This document shows, in pieces, positions 7,261 through 11,425 of a stretch of 11,425 nt of DNA. A program made the translations under genes and the position numbers. The first letter of the stretch is position 1. Every line of letters begins with the position of its first letter. Source of the DNA: an uncultured Lachnospira sp. (GTDB taxonomy: Bacteria; Bacillota; Clostridia; Lachnospirales; Lachnospiraceae); NCBI GenBank assembly GCA_934358235.1, contig CAKRKK010000065.1:1-11425 (forward strand). Reading direction: 5' to 3'. The notes below the pieces were generated by a model, which saw only the letters and a program-made list of their open reading frames with translations, was not told the origin of the DNA and searched no databases.

Positions 7261-7300
7261 CAATATATTGATTTTCACCAATACATAGTATACAATGCAT
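7261..7300. promoter_or_regulatory. Candidate operator repeats at the MocR gene promoter
   Basis: Three related 8-bp units lie in the same orientation: caatatat (7261-7268), caatacat (7279-7286) and caatgcat (7293-7300). The first is part of a perfect 10-bp palindrome, caatatattg (7261-7270), that overlaps the -35 box. The third overlaps the -10 box. MocR-type regulators typically bind direct repeats near their own and divergent promoters, so autoregulation is a reasonable inference. No binding data are available. Confidence 0.45.
7268..7296 (+). promoter_or_regulatory. Promoter of the MocR-type regulator gene
   Basis: TTGATT (7268-7273), a 17-base spacer and TACAAT (7291-7296) make a good sigma-A type promoter. 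Transcription would start near 7302, only about 23 bases before the ATG at 7325. The ATG at 7295 overlaps the -10 box and would lie upstream of the transcript, which supports the later start. Confidence 0.7.
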
Positions 7301-7324
7301 TTATTGAAAAGGAGATTACTACTT

Positions 7325-8788
7325 ATGCTTACTTACTCTTTCGATAACCGCAATGGCCGTAGTTTATATGAATATCTTTATACCTGTATTAAGAATGATA
7401 TTTTGTCAGGAAAACTATCACCTGATACAAAGCTTCCATCTAAAAGAGACTTTGCACGAAATCACGGAATCAGTGTTGTTACCGTTGAGAATGCATATGG
7501 TCAGCTACTTGCTGAGGGATACATATATTCGCTCCCTAAAAAGGGCTTCTATGTATCTGATATCAATAATAATATCAATAATGGTATATATAAAAGTACT
7601 CCCCATATAATAAACGCCCTGGATAATACTAACAATAGTACTATTACCCAGGACATTTATTGCAAGGAGGCTGATTACAGGGAAAACCCTGACTGTATCA
7701 ATCTTGTTTCAGGTCATACACCACACGACAACTTTCCCTTTTCTATATGGGCCAAGCTTATGCGGCAGGTTCTTACTTATGAAGGCGATGCTACTCTGAA
7801 TGTACCCCCAACCGGCGGTGTTATGCAGTTAAGACAAGCTATATCACATCATCTGTATGAATTCCGCGGAATAACTGTTAGTCCGCAGCAGATAATAATA
7901 GGTGCTGGTACTGAATATCTGTATGGGCTTATTGTCCAGCTTCTAGGCCGTAATCTTTCTTATGGTCTTGAAAATCCCAGTTCCAGAAAGATTATTAATA
8001 TATATAAATCTCTCGGTGTTAACGTGAATTATCTGGATATGGATGAGGAGGGGGTAATACCAGACTGTGCTGCCCTAAATAACTCCCAGATTATCCAGAT
8101 ATCTCCCTCACATCACTTTCCTACCGGTATCGTAACCTCTATAAGCAGAAGATATGGATTATTACAATGGGCCAACCAGTCAGCCGACAGATATATAATT
8201 GAAGATGATTATGATAGTGAATTCCGTTTACAGGGTAAACCTATACCATCCCTTTTTTCTATTGACGCAACTGACAAGGTTATATATTTTAACACATTTA
8301 CAAAAAGTCTTGCTTCAACAATAAGAATAAGCTATATGGTGCTGCCTTTGCCTTTACTTGAGCGTTTTAAGAGTTCACTTGGCTTTTACTCCTGTACGGT
8401 ATCTAACTTTGAACAGTATACACTTGCACACTTTATTGAGGAGGGCTACCTTGACAAGCATATAAACCGTATGAGAAATCACTATCGTGATATTCGTAAC
8501 GAGCTTATATCCAGACTTATCAACAGTCCAATCAAAGATAAGCTTCACATATATGAAGAGGACTCCGGATTGCACTTTCTATTAAAATATGACACCTCTG
8601 ATAGTGATGAAGAACTTAAAAAAAGAGCGTATAACAAGGGGCTTAGAATATCCTTCCTCTCTGATTATATAATCCACAACTCGTATAATAAAACGAACTA
8701 TGAGCATATAGCCATAGTTAATTATTCAGGTATAACCCACGAGGATATTGCTAAAACAGCCCAACTGCTTGTTGAGATATACAGATGA
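7325..8788 (+). CDS. GntR/MocR-type PLP-dependent transcriptional regulator
   Basis: This DNA-binding regulator fuses a GntR winged helix to an aminotransferase-like domain that senses pyridoxal phosphate or an amino compound. The winged helix is at about 12-78, with LYEYLYTCIKNDILSGKL, LPSKRDFARNHGISVVTV and a GYIYSLPKKGFYV wing. A low-complexity linker (about 80-120) leads to a fold-type I aminotransferase domain with NVPPTGG (159-165), IIGAGTEYL, EDDYDSEFR (293-301) and the PLP lysine Lys327 in NTFTKSLA. The 487 residues fit MocR proteins. The ATG at 7325 has AAGGAG ten bases upstream; the in-frame ATG at 7295 precedes the predicted transcription start. It is divergent from degV, which is a candidate target together with its own promoter. 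No pyridoxal synthesis genes are nearby, so PdxR identity is unsupported. No intrinsic terminator follows on this strand. Confidence 0.94.
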   Translation: MLTYSFDNRNGRSLYEYLYTCIKNDILSGKLSPDTKLPSKRDFARNHGISVVTVENAYGQLLAEGYIYSLPKKGFYVSDINNNINNGIYKSTPHIINALDNTNNSTITQDIYCKEADYRENPDCINLVSGHTPHDNFPFSIWAKLMRQVLTYEGDATLNVPPTGGVMQLRQAISHHLYEFRGITVSPQQIIIGAGTEYLYGLIVQLLGRNLSYGLENPSSRKIINIYKSLGVNVNYLDMDEEGVIPDCAALNNSQIIQISPSHHFPTGIVTSISRRYGLLQWANQSADRYIIEDDYDSEFRLQGKPIPSLFSIDATDKVIYFNTFTKSLASTIRISYMVLPLPLLERFKSSLGFYSCTVSNFEQYTLAHFIEEGYLDKHINRMRNHYRDIRNELISRLINSPIKDKLHIYEEDSGLHFLLKYDTSDSDEELKKRAYNKGLRISFLSDYIIHNSYNKTNYEHIAIVNYSGITHEDIAKTAQLLVEIYR

Positions 8789-8803
8789 TATTATAGGTTG
8801 CAG

Positions 8804-8840
8804 AAAAACATACTAAAAATCCACTAAAAAATGCTAAAAA
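8804..8840. repeat. Phased A-tracts between convergent genes
   Basis: Runs of five or six A lie at 8804-8808, 8815-8819, 8826-8831 and 8836-8840. The last three are each preceded by CT. Their centres are about 10-11 bp apart, close to one helical turn, which predicts intrinsically curved DNA. They lie just after the MocR stop codon and before the terminator of the convergent GGDEF gene. Confidence 0.5.
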
Positions 8841-8871
8841 TTAATGTACAATAAAATGACCTATCTATGAA

Positions 8872-8946
8872 CAAAAAATAACAGGGAATGCTGCTATTTC
8901 TATGCCTTTAACCACAATCTTTTGGGTTAACTGCTGCACTCCCTGT
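8872..8946 (-). terminator. Long terminator of the GGDEF gene, overlapping its last codons
   Basis: On the minus strand, ACAGGGAGTGCAGC (8946-8933) pairs with GCAGCATTCCCTGT (8894-8881) over 14 positions with two mismatches. TATTTTTTG follows. Inside is a second hairpin formed by GTTAACC and GGTTAA. The 5' arm encodes the last residues of the diguanylate cyclase, and the TAA stop is inside the structure. The plus strand lacks a T-run after the hairpin, so it would serve only the minus-strand gene. Confidence 0.7.
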
Positions 8947-10306
8947 AAAAACGATACTGTCCTCTTCCACCTCTCTTAGCTTCATATAATGCTTTATCTG
9001 CATTCTTATACATATCATAATAATTAGTGTTTCCATCAGTAGAAAGACTCACACCCATGCTTATGCTTACCTGATATTCCTCATATTTGCAGGAAACATT
9101 CTTGAATATTCTATCTACAATATCTATTATATTATCTTCACTCTTGTATTGTACATATGCTACAAACTCATCTCCACCATATCTTATGGCTATATCACAA
9201 TCTTCTCTTATGCATTCCTTCAGATTTGCTGCAACACTCTGAAGTACACAATCTCCAAAATAATGTCCATATGTATCATTAACCTGTTTAAACCTATCTA
9301 TATCAAAGATAATAAATGCAGAAGCCATACTTGCTTCGCTATCCATCCGGCTCCTTATAAGAAGCTCACCAGTAACATGGTTATACAATCCTGTAAGAAG
9401 ATCCTGTGCAGCCTGCTTTGCAAGTGATTCTCTTAGAAACTCCTGACGATATCTCTCATTAGCATTCCTCAGGCTTACAATGCCTATTATATCTCCTGTA
9501 GCATTATCCTTGGTAAGATATACAGTCTTATTTATCCACATTTCCTCATTCTGTGTATCAATAGTCCTGTAATCTATTGTAAGAAGTGTAGTTCCCTTGT
9601 TATATTCATCTATCATCTTAGCAGATGTACTTAACCTTCTGTAATTATCCATCGTATCATCTGACACTCTGTTACTCCATCTTCTACAATATTCATCATA
9701 TGAGCAGGGTGTACTTATATCAACTGTATCTAGTACCTTTATAATCTCATTCTTCTTTCTCTGAACAATATCATTCTCTATTGTATCCTTTGAAAAATTA
9801 ACCTGATATAGCACTATCGCCTCTGTCATAAGTGCATCTTTATACTGCTCTGTTGTCTGAAGCAGCTTCTGTAGCTGGGCATTCTTCTCCCTGATAATAC
9901 TGTTATACTTATATCTGTGAGTGACATCCCTGAGGGTTACAATTATATATTTACGTTCTTCAATATTCTTAGTATTATGCATAAGGGTTATATGTATCCA
10001 CTTATACTGTCCATTATGAATAATACGCACATCTTTTCGTTGTCTTTCCTCCTGACCATCTGCAAATTTCTCAAGTGCATTATCTGAAACAAGGTCAAGA
10101 AGCTTATCCCTATCCTCACAATGACAGCTATCTACAAGCCTTTGCATCCATACATCTAATCCAACTGTTTTACTTATATCTAATGCTCTTTCCCCATCCT
10201 GCAGGCATAATACCTTCTTGTCCTTCATATTAAGCTGATATATTCCTACATATTGTGAAAGAAGCATTCTAAGAATTCTATCCTCTGATTCTAAATACTC
10301 ATCCAT
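8927..10306 (-). CDS. PAS-like sensor diguanylate cyclase (GGDEF)
   Basis: This protein is predicted to make cyclic di-GMP from two GTP. The 459 residues show no membrane segment, so it is probably cytosolic. A PAS-like region at about 12-130, ending KYIIVTLRDVTHRYKY, is followed by a likely coiled linker (135-160), a second PAS-like region at about 160-285, and a GGDEF domain at about 300-455. The cyclase domain has DLLTGLYNH (302-310), FDIDRFKQVNDTYGH (334-348), an intact RYGGDEF (375-381) and ALYEAKRGGR. The product-inhibition site RxxD is not canonical: Glu368 stands where Arg is expected and Arg367 is one residue away. An upstream GTG at 10318 lies inside the Shine-Dalgarno AGGTGG that serves the ATG at 10306. 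It stands alone with its own promoter and terminator. The signal sensed is unknown. Confidence 0.94.
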   Translation of the reverse strand: MDEYLESEDRILRMLLSQYVGIYQLNMKDKKVLCLQDGERALDISKTVGLDVWMQRLVDSCHCEDRDKLLDLVSDNALEKFADGQEERQRKDVRIIHNGQYKWIHITLMHNTKNIEERKYIIVTLRDVTHRYKYNSIIREKNAQLQKLLQTTEQYKDALMTEAIVLYQVNFSKDTIENDIVQRKKNEIIKVLDTVDISTPCSYDEYCRRWSNRVSDDTMDNYRRLSTSAKMIDEYNKGTTLLTIDYRTIDTQNEEMWINKTVYLTKDNATGDIIGIVSLRNANERYRQEFLRESLAKQAAQDLLTGLYNHVTGELLIRSRMDSEASMASAFIIFDIDRFKQVNDTYGHYFGDCVLQSVAANLKECIREDCDIAIRYGGDEFVAYVQYKSEDNIIDIVDRIFKNVSCKYEEYQVSISMGVSLSTDGNTNYYDMYKNADKALYEAKRGGRGQYRFYRECSS

Positions 10307-10365
10307 AATGTATCCCACCTATTTATAGTTACAGTATATTACAATAATATTCTGGTTTGTCTATC

Positions 10366-10393
10366 ATAATATTACTGCTTATCTAAACTTCAA
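10366..10393 (-). promoter_or_regulatory. Probable promoter of the GGDEF gene
   Basis: TTGAAG (10393-10388), a 16-base spacer and TATTAT (10371-10366) form a plausible sigma-A promoter, with transcription starting near 10359 and a leader of about 53 bases. The surrounding DNA is so AT-rich that other -10-like boxes exist, for example TATATT nearer the palindrome, so the exact site is uncertain. Confidence 0.45.
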
Positions 10394-10410
10394 GAAATAT
10401 CTAACATAAA

Positions 10411-10424
10411 TATAACATGTTATA
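10411..10424. repeat. Perfect 14-bp palindrome upstream of the GGDEF gene promoter
   Basis: tataacatgttata is a perfect inverted repeat with no spacer, placed 17 bp upstream of the proposed -35 box. Its symmetry and position fit a dimeric regulator site. In AT-rich DNA a palindrome of this length can also occur by chance. Confidence 0.5.
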
Positions 10425-10433
10425 AAACAAAAG

Positions 10434-10478
10434 TCACTTTAAAACGTGAAGTTTTCACAAATTCGTTTTCACAAATTT
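10434..10478. repeat. TTTTCAC tandem repeats and dyads upstream of the GGDEF gene
   Basis: A 14-bp unit, gttttcacaaattc, lies at 10451-10464 and repeats at 10465-10478 with one change at its last base. Further TCAC/GTGA half-sites lie at 10434-10437 and 10446-10450, making the dyad gtgaa-gtt-ttcac (10446-10458). At least four half-sites fall in 45 bp, which looks like a binding region for a transcription factor, upstream of the promoter on the activator side. Confidence 0.55.
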
Positions 10479-10560
10479 TCATAATATCGTAAATTATATA
10501 TTTTATTTATTACACACGGCTAACGCCTTTATATAATCGCTATATTCAATCTGTAGGAAT

Positions 10561-10612
10561 TAAAAAAGACAGCTTCTATATCTTATTTCTGACATAAAAG
10601 CTATCTTTTTTA
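10561..10612 (-). terminator. Intrinsic terminator of the PD-(D/E)XK protein gene
   Basis: AAAAAAGATAGCTT (10611-10598) pairs with AAGCTGTCTTTTTT (10575-10562) across a 22-base loop. In the minus-strand RNA the single non-Watson-Crick position is a G-U pair, and in the plus-strand RNA it is a C-A mismatch, so the minus direction is favoured. It lies 24 bases after the stop codon of the gene at 10636. Confidence 0.85.
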
Positions 10613-10635
10613 AATTCTTATATAATTATTCTCTT

Positions 10636-11425
10636 TTATACTGTAAGACTTTTTTCTAATAGTTCTTTGGCATCATCATACTGCTTACGTGTTATCTTTA
10701 GCAGTTCACAGGCCTTATTGATGCTTCCTGTTGTTTCCACCAATGCGTCAACATGTTTTATAAGCATCTCTGCCTCTCTTTCATCTGCATATTCCTTTGC
10801 ATATTCCTTTGCATAATCTTTTATTATATCGCACATAGAATCAACTCCCTTCCCAGCATTCTTAAAGAATGTTAGTCTTTCTGATAATTCTGGAAACTTA
10901 TCACTATTAATCTCCTTTTGCAGGAAGCATTTCATAAGTTCTCCAACATCTGTATTATCGGTATCTGCATACTGTGTGTTAACAAATATACGTCTTAAAC
11001 CATCATCAACTACTGTATTAGTTTCCATTATAATCGAATTAATATGATAGATTGTTCTTTCCGACCTAAATACATCATACTCCGAAATATACACAATTAC
11101 AACATCTGGTATCTCTGAAAATTTCTGACCTTTTTCAGAAAATCTTGATACTATGCTTGATGCATTATACCTTACACGTCTTACATCATCATTGACATTC
11201 TCTTTCTGTATTTCTATGTTACACAGCGTTCCATTTCCTAATGTACATAATGCATCAAGTCTTACCGCTCTTCCAAATATGTTAGCAATACTGTCTTCTG
11301 ATATAACCTCTTTGACAACAAGCCTGCTATCCTCCAGTATTACCCTTAGTATCTCCTGGCATACCGCCTTCGATTCTGCTAACTTCTTAAACATAGCATC
11401 ATCTATTGGCCTTAGTTGCCTTACT
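10636..11425 (-). CDS. PD-(D/E)XK nuclease family transposase-like (Rpn-type) protein, 5' end cut by window
   Basis: The protein belongs to the 'PD-(D/E)XK nuclease family transposase' group, related to Rpn recombination-promoting nucleases and abundant in Lachnospiraceae genomes. The open frame continues past the ATG at 11394 to the window edge, reading VRQLRPIDDA before MFKKLAESK. That matches the usual family start, so the true start is outside. The likely nuclease core is GRAVRLDALC (41-50, Asp47) and NIEIQKEN (59-66, Glu61, Gln63), counted from that methionine. After about 190 come KEYA repeats and then a probable helix-turn-helix, SINKACELLKITRKQYDDAK (224-243). Nothing frames it as a mobile element: no terminal repeats or partner genes are visible. 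A terminator follows. Its cellular role is not established. Confidence 0.85.
   Translation of the reverse strand, partial: VRQLRPIDDAMFKKLAESKAVCQEILRVILEDSRLVVKEVISEDSIANIFGRAVRLDALCTLGNGTLCNIEIQKENVNDDVRRVRYNASSIVSRFSEKGQKFSEIPDVVIVYISEYDVFRSERTIYHINSIIMETNTVVDDGLRRIFVNTQYADTDNTDVGELMKCFLQKEINSDKFPELSERLTFFKNAGKGVDSMCDIIKDYAKEYAKEYADEREAEMLIKHVDALVETTGSINKACELLKITRKQYDDAKELLEKSLTV
10787..10822. repeat. 12-bp tandem repeats inside the PD-(D/E)XK gene
   Basis: gcatattccttt occurs twice in tandem (10787-10798, 10799-10810), and a third copy, gcataatctttt (10811-10822), has two changes. The unit is in frame and encodes the KEYA repeats between nuclease core and C-terminal helices. Copy changes would lengthen or shorten this helix by four residues without breaking the frame. 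Confidence 0.8.

Noticed and set aside
7295..7324. Longer N-terminus for the MocR regulator starting at 7295
   Set aside because: That ATG overlaps the promoter -10 box and has no Shine-Dalgarno site, whereas AAGGAG precedes the ATG at 7325.
8881..8946. Terminator for the plus-strand MocR gene
   Set aside because: On the plus strand the hairpin is followed by an A-rich stretch rather than a T-run.
10307..10318. GTG start for the diguanylate cyclase at 10318
   Set aside because: The GTG is part of AGGTGG, the ribosome binding site for the ATG at 10306.
10434..10478. Short CRISPR-like array
   Set aside because: The units are 14 bp in direct tandem with no spacers, and no cas genes are present.
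10561..10612. Bidirectional terminator
   Set aside because: The plus-strand hairpin has a C-A mismatch and no plus-strand gene reads into it.
10636..11425. Insertion sequence carrying the PD-(D/E)XK gene
   Set aside because: No terminal inverted repeats or target duplications are visible, and family members often stand alone in the chromosome; the left flank of the gene is outside the window.

Overview
The window is AT-rich, with short intergenic gaps, strong GGAGG-type ribosome binding sites, an FMN riboswitch, a clostridial-style Fe-S aldo/keto reductase and a PD-(D/E)XK 'transposase-like' protein. Together these suggest a low-GC Firmicute of the class Clostridia, most likely a Lachnospiraceae gut anaerobe. 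That placement is an inference from gene content and style; no rRNA or marker gene is present to fix it. Nearly everything is on the minus strand. The one exception is a MocR-type regulator near the middle.

Right to left along the minus strand, the layout is as follows. (1) 10636-11425: a PD-(D/E)XK family protein cut by the window edge, followed by a clear terminator. (2) 8927-10306: a cytosolic PAS-like/GGDEF diguanylate cyclase. Its upstream region holds a palindrome and tandem repeats, and its terminator overlaps its last codons. (3) 7325-8788 (plus strand): a GntR/MocR PLP-dependent regulator, divergent from (4). (4) A two-gene unit, degV then an aldo/keto reductase with two C-terminal [4Fe-4S] motifs (7122-5100). 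(5) A probable four-gene operon, thrH - trkA - trkH - dtd (4879-890), behind a good promoter at 4973-5001. It combines a phosphoserine phosphatase/homoserine phosphotransferase, the two parts of a Trk/Ktr-type potassium importer, and a D-aminoacyl-tRNA deacylase. (6) A riboflavin biosynthesis unit entering from its own promoter: FMN riboswitch (685-790), long AT-rich spacer, textbook terminator (526-558), then ribD, which runs off the left edge.

For four genes (thrH, trkA, trkH, the GGDEF gene) the longest open frame begins at an upstream ATG or GTG. A Shine-Dalgarno sequence 5-8 bases before the next ATG shows that the shorter form is the likely product. For the MocR gene the longer start overlaps the promoter -10 box and would not be transcribed. 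Starts were set accordingly.

I see no CRISPR array, tRNA, rRNA, insertion sequence, prophage or defence cassette, and no evidence of a wholly new system. The most worthwhile leads are regulatory: the unusually spaced riboswitch attenuator, the repeat-rich upstream regions of the diguanylate cyclase and MocR genes, and the unusual gene company of the potassium-uptake operon.
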